Shown here: positions 23,940 to 32,084 of the stretch, piece after piece
Layout: each line of letters opens with the position of its first letter
Position numbering within the stretch: position 1 is the first letter of the stretch
DNA from: Actinomycetes bacterium
GTDB taxonomy: Bacteria > Actinomycetota > Coriobacteriia > Anaerosomatales > Anaerosomataceae
Direction of reading: 5' to 3'
Assembly (NCBI GenBank): GCA_021373175.1
Contig: JAJFTE010000018.1
Span: 1-43,537, forward strand
DNA length: 43,537 nt
The notes under the pieces: model-generated
Seen by the model: only the letters and a program-made list of their open reading frames with translations
Databases searched by the model: none
Told to the model about the DNA's origin: nothing
Program-made: the position numbers and the translations under genes

Positions 23940-24279
23940 CGCTGGGTTCACCCCCCACGCGCACCGTAACACCGTTCGGCACGCAGACAATCGCCTCGCC
24001 CGAACGCGAGATCGCCCCGGTGTGAACACAGACGTGGTCGGGACACGACGATTCGAGCACGGCTACGGAGCCCTGATGAACCGTCACCACGACCGGACCG
24101 CCGTTGCCTGCAATCATAAGCGTTCGCTCCGCGCCGAGGGGTACCGTCGTTGTCCCTGCCGGGCACGAGATGGTGACGGTCGACGCAGGCATGAGCCCGC
24201 TCGCCGCCCGAACCGCCGGACCAAGCGCCAGCGCAAGAAGCATCACGACGACGGTGAGAATGATATCGGCCCGGTTCAC
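23914..24279 (-). CDS. NusG domain II-containing exported protein
   Basis: A 121-residue protein with an N-terminal membrane/signal segment (about 5-26) and one beta-rich domain. The domain carries the typical CPDHVCVHTG and IVCVPN motifs with three Cys (about residues 79-99), which could form a disulfide or hold a cofactor. The domain occurs in Thermotoga NusG as an insert and otherwise in small exported proteins near rnf, apbE and Gx genes. It overlaps rnfB by four bases and the Gx gene by 26, so it is made with the Rnf complex. A role in flavin or electron transfer at the membrane is inferred from this linkage. Confidence 0.88.
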   Translation of the reverse strand: MNRADIILTVVVMLLALALGPAVRAASGLMPASTVTISCPAGTTTVPLGAERTLMIAGNGGPVVVTVHQGSVAVLESSCPDHVCVHTGAISRSGEAIVCVPNGVTVRVGGEPSDGLDAVAR

Positions 24280-25169
24280 GTGCTACTCCCTGAGGCGGCT
24301 CCGACCGCATCCGGCGCAGACACGGCAGCAGGGCCCTTCCCGTCATAGTCCATACTGCGCACTGGTCCGGCGTACAGATCGATGCATTTCTGCGGACAGA
24401 CCTTAACGCAGGTTCCGCACCCGGTGCACTTCGTATAGTCGATGACTGCCTGCAGATCCACGACGTGTACGGCGTCGGACGGACACTCCTTCTCGCACTT
24501 CTTGCATGCGATACAGCACGCCGAGCACGCCTTCTTCCGGTCCTTGGGCTTATCGTGAGCGTTGCACCGCACGACGACCGGCGCGGCTTCCGGCACGAGT
24601 TCCAGCAATGAGATCTGGCCTCTCGGGCACTCACGCACGCAAATCCCGCAACCGGTGCATGCGGCGGTGTCGATCACCGGCAGACCGCGCTCGTCGAGCG
24701 ACATCGCATCGAAGGGGCACGCGCGCACGCAGTCTCCATAACCAAAGCACCCCGAGGAGCACGCCAGCGGACCGCCGGCCAACCGCACAACGGCGTTACA
24801 GCTCTGCACACCACCGTACTCGTACGTGCGAAGCACGCTGGCGCCGCCGCCGCAATGGCGGGCGGCAACCACGGCCACGACTTCGCAAGCGCCGGACCCC
24901 ATGAGACCAGCGATCGCTTCGGCGACGCTTTGCCCGCCGGCCACACATGACGTGACAGGCAGCGCTCCAGCAACGATGGCCTCGGCCACGGCGAAGCACG
25001 AAGGGTTCCCGCACGCACCGCAGTTCGCGCCAGGCAGCGCCGCCGCTACCGCCTCCACGCGCGAATCGACCTCGACGTGGAACTGCTGAGAAGCGATAGA
25101 AAGCATAGAGGCCGCCAGCACGCCAAGCCCTGCGAGCGCCGCGACGGCCTTGATGATCGTCAGTAGCAT
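24276..25169 (-). CDS. rnfB: Rnf complex subunit RnfB, polyferredoxin
   Basis: A 297-residue subunit that passes electrons from reduced ferredoxin into the Rnf complex. An N-terminal membrane anchor (about 5-26) is followed by the Fe-S domain with GANCGACGNPSC (Cys 50, 53, 58) and Cys 75, then four ferredoxin-type motifs: CFGYGDCVRACP, CTGCGICVRECP, CSACCIACKKCEKECP and CTGCGTCVKVCP. More clusters than in short RnfB forms, as in acetogen/anaerobe versions. It is the last rnf gene and overlaps the NusG-domain gene. Confidence 0.96.
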   Translation of the reverse strand: MLLTIIKAVAALAGLGVLAASMLSIASQQFHVEVDSRVEAVAAALPGANCGACGNPSCFAVAEAIVAGALPVTSCVAGGQSVAEAIAGLMGSGACEVVAVVAARHCGGGASVLRTYEYGGVQSCNAVVRLAGGPLACSSGCFGYGDCVRACPFDAMSLDERGLPVIDTAACTGCGICVRECPRGQISLLELVPEAAPVVVRCNAHDKPKDRKKACSACCIACKKCEKECPSDAVHVVDLQAVIDYTKCTGCGTCVKVCPQKCIDLYAGPVRSMDYDGKGPAAVSAPDAVGAASGSST

Positions 25170-25181
25170 CCTCGGTTCCCC

Positions 25182-25802
25182 CTACAGCCCAAACCAGCCG
25201 GCGAAACCGACGTACGCGAGTGAGAGCAGCCCCGCGGAGATGAACGAGATGGGGGTGCCCTTGAGTACCTTGGGCACGGGAGCGATATCGAGCCGCTCCC
25301 GCAGCGCCGTGAATGCGATAAGGGCGAAGCCATACCCAACGGCGACGCCAAGCGTGTAGATCAGCGCTTCGCCCAGGGTGTAGTTATAGGTCATCGCCAT
25401 CTTGAAGAAGCCCGGCTTCGCCACCTCGGTCGCGGCAGCGAGCACGGCGCAGTTGGTCGTTATCAATGGAAGGTAGATACCCATGGCGCGATAGAGCACC
25501 GGGCTGTACTTGCGGAGATACATCTCAACGAACTGCACGAGCGCGGCAATGACCAGGATGAACGCGGGAATGTACAGAAACTCCCCCACGTTAAGGGGCA
25601 CCAAGAGGAACTTCCAGACCAACCACGTTGTTGTGCTGGCCATCATCATGACAAACACGACAGCGGCGCTCATGCCGATCGCCGTGTTCATATTGTTCGA
25701 GATGCCGAAGAACGAGCACAGCGCGATGAACCGCGTCAGCAGGATGTTATTGATCAGCGCGGCGCCGATGAACAGCAACATGTAGTGGCTGAGGACTGAC
25801 AC
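25182..25802 (-). CDS. rnfA: Rnf complex membrane subunit RnfA
   Basis: A 206-residue polytopic protein homologous to RnfE/NqrE-type subunits, with about six membrane segments. The motif NNILLTRFIALCSFFGIS (residues about 18-35) contains one of the Cys proposed to hold the Fe-S cluster shared by RnfA and RnfE inside the membrane; TTNCAVLAA (near 112) holds the other. It forms part of the ion channel. One base separates it from the rnfE stop, so it is translationally coupled. Confidence 0.96.
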   Translation of the reverse strand: MSVLSHYMLLFIGAALINNILLTRFIALCSFFGISNNMNTAIGMSAAVVFVMMMASTTTWLVWKFLLVPLNVGEFLYIPAFILVIAALVQFVEMYLRKYSPVLYRAMGIYLPLITTNCAVLAAATEVAKPGFFKMAMTYNYTLGEALIYTLGVAVGYGFALIAFTALRERLDIAPVPKVLKGTPISFISAGLLSLAYVGFAGWFGL

Positions 25803-25803
25803 G

Positions 25804-26427
25804 CTATGCCCCCTTCCTGGTAGCCGATCGTTGGTTGAGCCAACGCGTGAAGGCGATGATGAAGCCGAAGATGATGAACGCCCCGGGGAACAACATCAGG
25901 ATGGTTGGCGGTTCGTAAGCACCGGGCATGCGAAGGATCGTCGCCCCGAAGAGGTCGACCTTCCCGCTGCCAAAGAGCTCGCGAATGAACGCCAGACCAA
26001 CAAGAACGGTCGTGTAGCCGAGGCCCATGCCAAGACCGTCAGCGACCGATAGCCAGACCGTGTTGTGGTACGCGAATCCCTCTGCCCTGCCGAGGATGAT
26101 GCAGTTCACGACGATGAGCGGAATCCATATCCCCAGCACCGCGTAGATAGGCGGGAAGAACGCCTTCATGAACAGGTCGACAACCGTCACGAACGACGCG
26201 ATGATCACGATGAAGATGGGGATGCGCACCTCGTTGGGGATGAGCTTGCGGAACATCGCGATCAAAGCGTTGCTCATCACGAGGACGAAGATCACAGCGA
26301 TGCCCATGAAGACCGACCCCTGCACCTGTGTGGAGACGGCGAGCGTCGCGCAGAGTCCGATCATCAAGACCGTCAGCGGGTTCTCGATCGACAGGCCGTC
26401 CTTAAACACCTTGAGCCATGCCTTCAT
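25804..26427 (-). CDS. rnfE: Rnf complex membrane subunit RnfE
   Basis: A 207-residue polytopic protein, pseudo-symmetric partner of RnfA. Family stretches are FKDGLSIENPLTVLMIGLCATLAVST near the N-terminus (Cys at about 26) and IPLIVVNCIILGRAEGFA (Cys at about 109), the two cluster-binding Cys loops. GAFIIFGFIIAFTRW lies near the C-terminus. It overlaps the rnfG stop by one base. Part of the ion-translocating membrane core. Confidence 0.96.
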   Translation of the reverse strand: MKAWLKVFKDGLSIENPLTVLMIGLCATLAVSTQVQGSVFMGIAVIFVLVMSNALIAMFRKLIPNEVRIPIFIVIIASFVTVVDLFMKAFFPPIYAVLGIWIPLIVVNCIILGRAEGFAYHNTVWLSVADGLGMGLGYTTVLVGLAFIRELFGSGKVDLFGATILRMPGAYEPPTILMLFPGAFIIFGFIIAFTRWLNQRSATRKGA

Positions 26428-27014
26428 CAGCGTATCTCCCCCGCCTGTTTAAGCACCTTCTCGTAGATGAGGCCGGCCGCTATCACGCTGTTTCGCACTC
26501 CTCGCGATGACTTGGTCGCACCGCTGATCGTGTCGAGGCTTTTGACGTCCTTCTCCGTGTAGCCGGGCTTGAGCTTCAGGAACTGTCCGAGGAACCACGG
26601 TTCTGACTTCACGCGCGACCCCAGCCCGGGCGTCTCGTTCATGCTGAGTATCGTAAGCCCCGTCACTTTCCCATCGCTGTCCAAACCCAAAACCATGTTT
26701 ATATAGCCGCCATATCCGCGAGAGGCTACCTTGATTCCCCAGCCGATCGGGACGGAGGACCCGTCCAGTGCACGGTAGACCGCATCCACCTTTTCGTCAC
26801 TGACCACAGCCTCAGCGTCCTTGAGCGTGGCGGCGTCGACCGGCTCGAAGCTCACCGCCTCAGGAAGCACCGTCTTGAGCGCGTCCACCTCGGCTGCCTT
26901 GTCCTGCGCCGCTATCAGCGGCGCCGTGACACTGTACGTGGCCGCGAGCGAGGCGGCCGCGATCACGCAGGTCACGAGCACCGACACGATCAGCCGTAAC
27001 GGACTACTCTTCAT
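26427..27014 (-). CDS. rnfG: Rnf complex subunit RnfG, covalent FMN carrier
   Basis: A 195-residue protein with one N-terminal membrane segment (about 8-28) and an extracytoplasmic FMN-binding domain. The flavinylation site is SGATKSS with Thr 167, where FMN is attached by a phosphodiester bond; DETPG-like loop MNETPGLGSRV is present near 126-136. An ApbE flavin transferase is needed for this and is not in the window. The start overlaps the rnfD end by 11 bases. Confidence 0.95.
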   Translation of the reverse strand: MKSSPLRLIVSVLVTCVIAAASLAATYSVTAPLIAAQDKAAEVDALKTVLPEAVSFEPVDAATLKDAEAVVSDEKVDAVYRALDGSSVPIGWGIKVASRGYGGYINMVLGLDSDGKVTGLTILSMNETPGLGSRVKSEPWFLGQFLKLKPGYTEKDVKSLDTISGATKSSRGVRNSVIAAGLIYEKVLKQAGEIR

Positions 27015-28014
27015 GACGCTTCACCCACCCGAACGTCCTCGGCACGAACAGCTTGTCGAGGAGCGGCGCAAGCCCGTTCATGAACAGGATCGCGAAGGTC
27101 GTGGATTCCGGTGCAGGACCGTAGAAGCGACCGACCGCATTGAACACGCCGCACCCGATGCCATAGAGGAGCTTGCCGTTCTTTGTCATCGGCGACGATA
27201 CGTAGTCGGTCGCCATGAAGAAGGCTCCCAGCAAGACGCCACCGGCGAGCACGTTGAAGATGGGGTCGGAACCGAACGCCCATGAGAGCAGACCCATGGC
27301 GCCGATGTAGCCCGCCGGTATACGCCAGTCGATGATGCCCTTTGCAAGCAACACCAGCCCGCCAAGAATGAGCAGCGCAGCCGACACCTCGCCGAGCGAA
27401 CCCTCCAGGTTGCGCCACAACAACGGCTGGTACTGTGCTGAGAGAACGAATCCGTACCCGCCGGAGGCGGCGCGATCCGTAGCCGCGACCGCAAGCCGTG
27501 TGGCTCCGCTGATGGCGTCCAGGCCACCTGCCGCCGGGATATCGAGCGTCCTGAACCAGCCCTTGTCTGGCAGCTTCGAAAGCACGCCGGCCCATGACAT
27601 CAAGACGAACGCTCTTCCGACAAGCGCGGGGTTGAAGAGATTCCAACCCAGCCCGCCGAAGACCATCTTGCCAAGCGCGATGGCGATGAATCCCGATACG
27701 ACAGCCATCCACCACGGCAGCATCGGCGGCATGCACATGGCCAGCAGAATGCCGGTCACAAGCGCGCTCCCGTCGAGGAGCGTCTGAGGTTTCTTGGCAA
27801 TCGCATTCCAGGCGGCTTCGGTGCCGAGTGCGGAGCCGATGCACAAACCGAAGACCCGTATCGCGGGCCATCCCATGCTCACCATTGCCCAGATCATCGC
27901 GGGAGCAAGCGCCGCGACGACCCAGAGCATGATATGAGTGCACGTCACGGGCGTCGTGATGTGTGGCGACGAAGCCACTGAAAGCGAGGCGGCAGCTTCG
28001 TTCGGTTCGCTCAC
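27004..28014 (-). CDS. rnfD: Rnf complex subunit RnfD, covalent FMN carrier
   Basis: A 336-residue membrane subunit with about nine hydrophobic segments. The flavinylation motif LDAISGATRLA has Thr 172. The start is the GTG at 28014 (MSEPNEAAAS), which overlaps the rnfC stop as GTGA and has AAGGGAG about seven bases upstream; longer in-frame sequence upstream is a shadow of rnfC. Family stretches include NLFNPALVGRAFVLMSW and YIGAMGLLSWAFGSDPIFNVLAGG. It carries electrons across the membrane towards RnfC. Confidence 0.95.
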   Translation of the reverse strand: MSEPNEAAASLSVASSPHITTPVTCTHIMLWVVAALAPAMIWAMVSMGWPAIRVFGLCIGSALGTEAAWNAIAKKPQTLLDGSALVTGILLAMCMPPMLPWWMAVVSGFIAIALGKMVFGGLGWNLFNPALVGRAFVLMSWAGVLSKLPDKGWFRTLDIPAAGGLDAISGATRLAVAATDRAASGGYGFVLSAQYQPLLWRNLEGSLGEVSAALLILGGLVLLAKGIIDWRIPAGYIGAMGLLSWAFGSDPIFNVLAGGVLLGAFFMATDYVSSPMTKNGKLLYGIGCGVFNAVGRFYGPAPESTTFAILFMNGLAPLLDKLFVPRTFGWVKRHEE

Positions 28015-29309
28015 AGCGCCGCTCCCTTCGCCATGACCGCGGACTTCGCGAGCCGGATGAGCTGAAGCAACGGTCGACGGGTCGGGCACGAGTAAGCGCA
28101 GACACCGCACTCGATGCAGTCGATCGGGTGGAGTGTCTCGGCAGTGATCCAATCCCGCCTGTTGGCGTGAGTCGCGATCGCGAACGGCTGCAGGGACATC
28201 GGACAACCGGCCACACACCGCCCGCATCGTATGCAGGGCTGGTCGCCCTGGACGAGCGGCGCGATCTCATCTGGGCCAAACACAACGATCCCGGACGTCC
28301 CCTTGCTGATCGGTACGTCAAGATCCGCGAGCGCCAAACCAGTCATGGGCCCACCAGCCACCACGCGACCCACGTCGCCGCTGAAACCTCCGGCGAACTC
28401 GATAAGATCGCTCACCAACGTCCCCAGCAGCACGCGATAGTTACCCGGCCGAGCGACCCGTCCCGTGACGGTCACCACGCGCTCCATGAGCGGCTTGCGT
28501 AGCTCTACTGCGTCAGCTATGGCAGCAGCGGTGGCCACATTGTGAACCAGCGCCCCTATCGCAGCCGGAAGCTTCCCGTGCGGAACCTCAGTCCTTAGAA
28601 ACGCCCAGATAAGCTGCTTTTCCGCGCCCTGCGGATAGCGCGTCACGAGCGATCGCACTTCCACTCCATCGCCGGCAAGGCTGTCCAACGCCGCGATCGC
28701 GTCAGGCTTGTTCTCCTCAACTCCGATGACAACGCGTTTCGCCCCGACCGTCTCGGCGATGATTCGTGCGCCGGCGAGGACGCGCCCGGGCGACTCGACC
28801 ATCAGGCGGTGGTCGCACGTCAGATACGGCTCGCATTCGCAACCGTTCAGGATCACCGTGTGGACCACGACGCCCTTCGGCGGGCTCAGCTTGACCGCCG
28901 AAGGGAACGCCGCACCGCCCAACCCGACGATGCCGGCTGATCCCACTCTGGCCCGCACATCGCCCTCCGGAACCGGCACAAACGCGTCGAAGTCTTGCTC
29001 GGCGAGAGGCGTTATGACCACGCAGGTGGCATGGCCCCCTCCGGTTGTGAGGCTCGATGCGATGGCGGTGACCTCGCCGTCGACCGGGCTGTGCACCGGC
29101 GCACTCACCGCGGCATCCACCGAGCCGACGATCTCGCCGCGCCGTACGCTGTCGCCGACAGCCACTTGTGGGATACATGCAGCACCCAGATGCTGGCTCA
29201 TCGGAACGACCAGTCTGCCGGGTACCGGCCCCCTTTCGATCGGGCTAGAGGCGGTAGCCTCTTTGTGTTCGGGAGGATGCACCCCACCCTTGAACGCCGC
29301 CTTACTCAA
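28011..29309 (-). CDS. rnfC: Rnf complex subunit RnfC, NADH-oxidising/NAD-reducing
   Basis: A 432-residue peripheral subunit that exchanges electrons with NAD(H) through FMN and two [4Fe-4S] clusters. The N-terminus FKGGVHPPEHKEAT is typical. A Rossmann-like region contains GIVGLGGAAFPSAVKLSPPKG and NGCECEPYLTCDHRLM. Two ferredoxin motifs, CIRCGRCVAGCP and CIECGVCAYSCP, lie near the C-terminus. The start codon is TTG at 29309, with GAGGGTGG upstream, supported by the family N-terminus. It heads the operon rnfCDGEAB. The stretch 29310-29500 upstream holds no gene; I saw no clear promoter in it. Confidence 0.96.
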   Translation of the reverse strand: MSKAAFKGGVHPPEHKEATASSPIERGPVPGRLVVPMSQHLGAACIPQVAVGDSVRRGEIVGSVDAAVSAPVHSPVDGEVTAIASSLTTGGGHATCVVITPLAEQDFDAFVPVPEGDVRARVGSAGIVGLGGAAFPSAVKLSPPKGVVVHTVILNGCECEPYLTCDHRLMVESPGRVLAGARIIAETVGAKRVVIGVEENKPDAIAALDSLAGDGVEVRSLVTRYPQGAEKQLIWAFLRTEVPHGKLPAAIGALVHNVATAAAIADAVELRKPLMERVVTVTGRVARPGNYRVLLGTLVSDLIEFAGGFSGDVGRVVAGGPMTGLALADLDVPISKGTSGIVVFGPDEIAPLVQGDQPCIRCGRCVAGCPMSLQPFAIATHANRRDWITAETLHPIDCIECGVCAYSCPTRRPLLQLIRLAKSAVMAKGAAL

Positions 29310-29500
29310 GCACCCACCCTCTATCTTCGCCGTTCATCACTTGAAGGTACGAGCTTCGCTTCGTCGGCAACAGCCTCCTGCCAGACAGCGTCCGCCCGCC
29401 CCGAACGGCATCTCTATTCCCGCGAACGGCTGACCCACAGGCCAGAACACGCATGGAGTCCTCCACGCACCTCCAACGACGGCCTTCGGTGCGCCAACGC

Positions 29501-29908
29501 TCACCCGAAGAAGATCGAAAGCTCGCGCTCGGCGCTCTCGGGAGAATCGGAACCATGGATGATGTTCGCATCGAGCGATAGTCCGAAGTCGCCGCGAATA
29601 GTACCGGGCGCGGCATCGGCGGGATTCGTGGCGCCCATGAGTTTGCGCATGACGGGCACAGCTGCCTCGCCGGAGATCTGCAGTTTCACGACAGGACCCG
29701 ACGTGATATACGACACGAGCCCATCGTAGAACGGTTTACCGACGTGCTCGGCATAGTTCGCGGTGGCCTGCTTAGGGGTCACCACGCCCAGCTCCATTCG
29801 ATCGATCTTCAGGCCAACCGCCTCGATCCGGCCGAGTATGCGGCCGACCAGGCCCCGAGCGACAGCATCGGGTTTGATCATCACGTACGTCTTTTGAATC
29901 ACATGCAC
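29501..29908 (-). CDS. ndk: Nucleoside diphosphate kinase
   Basis: A 135-residue enzyme that moves the gamma phosphate between nucleoside triphosphates and diphosphates. Motifs: TYVMIKPDAVARGLVG at the start, and NIIHGSDSPESAEREL with the phosphorylated His 118. Length is normal. AAGGAAG lies about seven bases before the ATG. It stands between the TPR gene and the rnf operon, with about 190 bases to rnfC; no functional link with either is evident. Confidence 0.96.
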   Translation of the reverse strand: MHVIQKTYVMIKPDAVARGLVGRILGRIEAVGLKIDRMELGVVTPKQATANYAEHVGKPFYDGLVSYITSGPVVKLQISGEAAVPVMRKLMGATNPADAAPGTIRGDFGLSLDANIIHGSDSPESAERELSIFFG

Positions 29909-29986
29909 CGCTTCCTTGTAATGGCGGACACTGTCACATCACTCGAAACAGGTTCGTCGCTCGCAACCGATTTCCTGCATTCACTC

Positions 29987-31243
29987 CTACGAACCGGAAC
30001 CCGTGGATCGCCAGTCGTTCGTCACGCCGTTGACCTTCCAGCCCACGCCCTCGCGAACGAGCGATACACGGTACGTGAGCGGCGCACCCTTGTCCAAAAC
30101 GACGGTCACATCGACCGTTGAGGTCTTCGCGCTGCGCTCGATGTCCTGTACGCTGTACGACGCGAATTTCGGAGGAAGATTGCTCATCTCCTTTTCAACG
30201 TCGGCCGAGGGAACAGCGACCCAATACGACTCGACCGCCTTGCCGCCACGATGCGCGTCGAGTAACCCTTTGACCGTCATGGTCTGGGTGGGATAGCCGA
30301 CTCCGCTCAGCCACGCAAAAGCGATCGCTCCCACCACGATGAGCGCGCCTGAGACCCAGACCACAACACCGACCCACTCCCTCTTCCCGGCTTTGTGCTG
30401 CCTGCGCTCCGTCTTTCGCGCCTCGCGGTCAACGACACGCATCTCTTCGTCGGTCCGGGTGAAGAACGTCGAGGCAGCATCGGGTTTGGGGCCGCCCTCG
30501 ACGACGGGAGACATCTCACCGGTGCTCCAACCTTCGACAACCTGCGGCGATTCAAGTGCAGCGCGCGATGCATCGGCGGCAGCCGCTGAAGCGCCGCTCA
30601 GCGGGTATCCGAATTCCTCGCTCGCACGATCGAACGCCTTCACGGCGTCCTGGTGCCGCCCGAGCGCCGCGTAGGCGAGACCCATGTTCGCGGCCGCCCG
30701 ACCTCGGCCGGTGTATCCTTCGAGTTCGACCGCCGCACGATACGCCTCTACGGCATCCGCTGGTCGCCCGAGAGCCATGAAGCACAGGCCAAGGTTGTTG
30801 AGCGCCGTACCGGGATTGGGATTCGCATCGTCAAGCGCCGCTCGACGGTACGAATCGCCGGCATCCTCGATAAGACCGACCTCGAATTGAGCCCCGGCGA
30901 GTCCCTGAAGCGCCTTGTACCTTGATGTGTACGACGGGTCGTCCAGCGCGCGCTGATACGCGGCAAGCGCACGCTGATGCATACCGGCGTTGCACAGCGC
31001 CCTGCCAAGATTGGCGTTTAGCGGACCGGTCTTGGTGTACTCGTGATCCTGGAGCGCCCGCTCGTACACGTTCGCGGCATCATCGAACCGCTTCAGCCGC
31101 ATGAGTGCGTTTCCCGCGAGATGGAATGCCTCACCGCTCCCGGGGCCTCCGTCGCCAGCCGCCGCCAGGTACTCCCTGGCGGCAGTACGCCAGTCTTCGG
31201 CCGCGTACGCTGCCGCAGCCTCTGCCAGATGCGTTTTGTCCAC
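29987..31243 (-). CDS. TPR-repeat membrane protein
   Basis: A 418-residue protein. The N-terminal half (about 1-215) consists of tetratricopeptide repeats, with units such as GSGEAFHLAGNALMRLKRFDDA and GTALNNLGLCFMALGRPADA marking two of them. A charged linker is followed by one membrane segment (about 290-312, WVGVVVWVSGALIVVGAIAFAW) and an extracytoplasmic beta-type domain of about 100 residues. The topology places the repeats in the cytoplasm. The start is GTG with GGGAGG upstream. It lies 15 bases behind the cyclophilin gene. Likely a protein-interaction scaffold; partner unknown. Confidence 0.82.
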   Translation of the reverse strand: MDKTHLAEAAAAYAAEDWRTAAREYLAAAGDGGPGSGEAFHLAGNALMRLKRFDDAANVYERALQDHEYTKTGPLNANLGRALCNAGMHQRALAAYQRALDDPSYTSRYKALQGLAGAQFEVGLIEDAGDSYRRAALDDANPNPGTALNNLGLCFMALGRPADAVEAYRAAVELEGYTGRGRAAANMGLAYAALGRHQDAVKAFDRASEEFGYPLSGASAAAADASRAALESPQVVEGWSTGEMSPVVEGGPKPDAASTFFTRTDEEMRVVDREARKTERRQHKAGKREWVGVVVWVSGALIVVGAIAFAWLSGVGYPTQTMTVKGLLDAHRGGKAVESYWVAVPSADVEKEMSNLPPKFASYSVQDIERSAKTSTVDVTVVLDKGAPLTYRVSLVREGVGWKVNGVTNDWRSTGSGS

Positions 31244-31258
31244 GATCGCCTCCCGGCG

Positions 31259-31738
31259 CTACTTACCTTCCTCGATGCGGACCGACTCCATGATGTCGCC
31301 CACCTGTGTGGCTTGGACCACGTCCATCCCCTCGATGACCTGCCCGAAAACCGTGTACTTGCCGTCCAGGAACGGCGCAGGCGCGAGGCAGATGTAGAAC
31401 TGCGACCCAGCCGAGTCAGGACTCTGAGAGCGTGCCATGGCGACGGCGCCTTGAACATGGGGCTGCTTGCTGAACTCGGCCTTGAGGTTGTATCCAGGAC
31501 CACCCGCGCCAACCGGGCCAGCGCCTGTCTTTGAGTACGGATCGCCGCCCTGAATCACGAACCCGGGCTCGACGCGGTGGAAGGTCGTGCCATCGTAGAA
31601 GCCCGCGCGCGCGAGTTCGATGAACGAGGCCACGTGGTTCGGCGCGTCCTTGGGGTAGAACTTGAATTTGATGACACCGCGCTTGGTCGTTATGATCGCG
31701 ACCTCGTTTCCGTTCACGTTCACGTCGGACACGTGCAT
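31259..31738 (-). CDS. Cyclophilin-type peptidyl-prolyl cis-trans isomerase
   Basis: A 159-residue cyclophilin that catalyses proline isomerisation during protein folding. Visible active-site blocks are FYDGTTFHRVEPGFVIQGGDP, then GAVAMARSQSPDSAGSQFYI and FLDGKYTVFGQV. The ATG at 31738 has a very strong GGAGGAGGG just upstream; an ATG 48 codons further out overlaps the predicted -10 box at 31881-31886, so it is unlikely to be used. No signal peptide is seen, so it should be cytoplasmic. It begins the leftward unit including the TPR gene. Confidence 0.93.
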   Translation of the reverse strand: MHVSDVNVNGNEVAIITTKRGVIKFKFYPKDAPNHVASFIELARAGFYDGTTFHRVEPGFVIQGGDPYSKTGAGPVGAGGPGYNLKAEFSKQPHVQGAVAMARSQSPDSAGSQFYICLAPAPFLDGKYTVFGQVIEGMDVVQATQVGDIMESVRIEEGK

Positions 31739-31880
31739 GTTGCCCTCCTCCGGTGTCGATGTCGACTCAGCCGTTTGCCGCTCGGCCTGTGTTGACGCTG
31801 GTTTCATCGCTCCGGTGGTCGTGCTCACATCGCCATCCGGGCGTCCTGTCGTGCCTGTACCGTGCCGTTCAAACCGCTCC

Positions 31881-31889
31881 ATTCTAGCA
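31881..31889 (-). promoter_or_regulatory. Extended -10 promoter of the cyclophilin gene
   Basis: On the minus strand TGC-TAGAAT forms an extended -10 element. No good -35 hexamer lies 17 bases upstream, which is common for extended -10 promoters. Transcription would start near 31874 and give a leader of about 135 bases. Pattern-based and tentative. Confidence 0.45.
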
Positions 31890-31936
31890 GTCCCCCGGTC
31901 TGGCGCGCAGGACGGCCGAGCGACGCGGTGCTGGCT

Positions 31937-31962
31937 GATAACACACGTACACGTGTGTTATC
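31937..31962. promoter_or_regulatory. Perfect 26-bp palindrome between the cyclophilin and EF-G-like genes
   Basis: Arms GATAACACACGT (31937-31948) and ACGTGTGTTATC (31951-31962) match perfectly around a central AC. It lies in the 346-base divergent gap (31739-32084), about 120 bases before the EF-G-like start and upstream of the cyclophilin promoter. The length and symmetry suit an operator for a dimeric regulator (TetR- or GntR-like). No T-run follows, so a terminator is unlikely. I do not recognise it as a known box. Nothing else was seen in the gap apart from the extended -10. Confidence 0.6.
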
Positions 31963-32084
31963 GTCTGTGATTGCCGGGTGTTGTCCGGCGTTTGGCGATC
32001 GGTAGCTCTTCGCCCGGATTCCGCAGGCGTGGGACCCGGGTGCGCGATCTTCTGCGATCATCCGTCCTAAAGGAGGCGATGCTC

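Noticed and set aside
27004-28227. A longer RnfD with 71 extra N-terminal residues
   Set aside because: The extra part overlaps rnfC in another frame and is Arg/Asp-rich; the GTG at 28014 has a good ribosome binding site and the family N-terminus.
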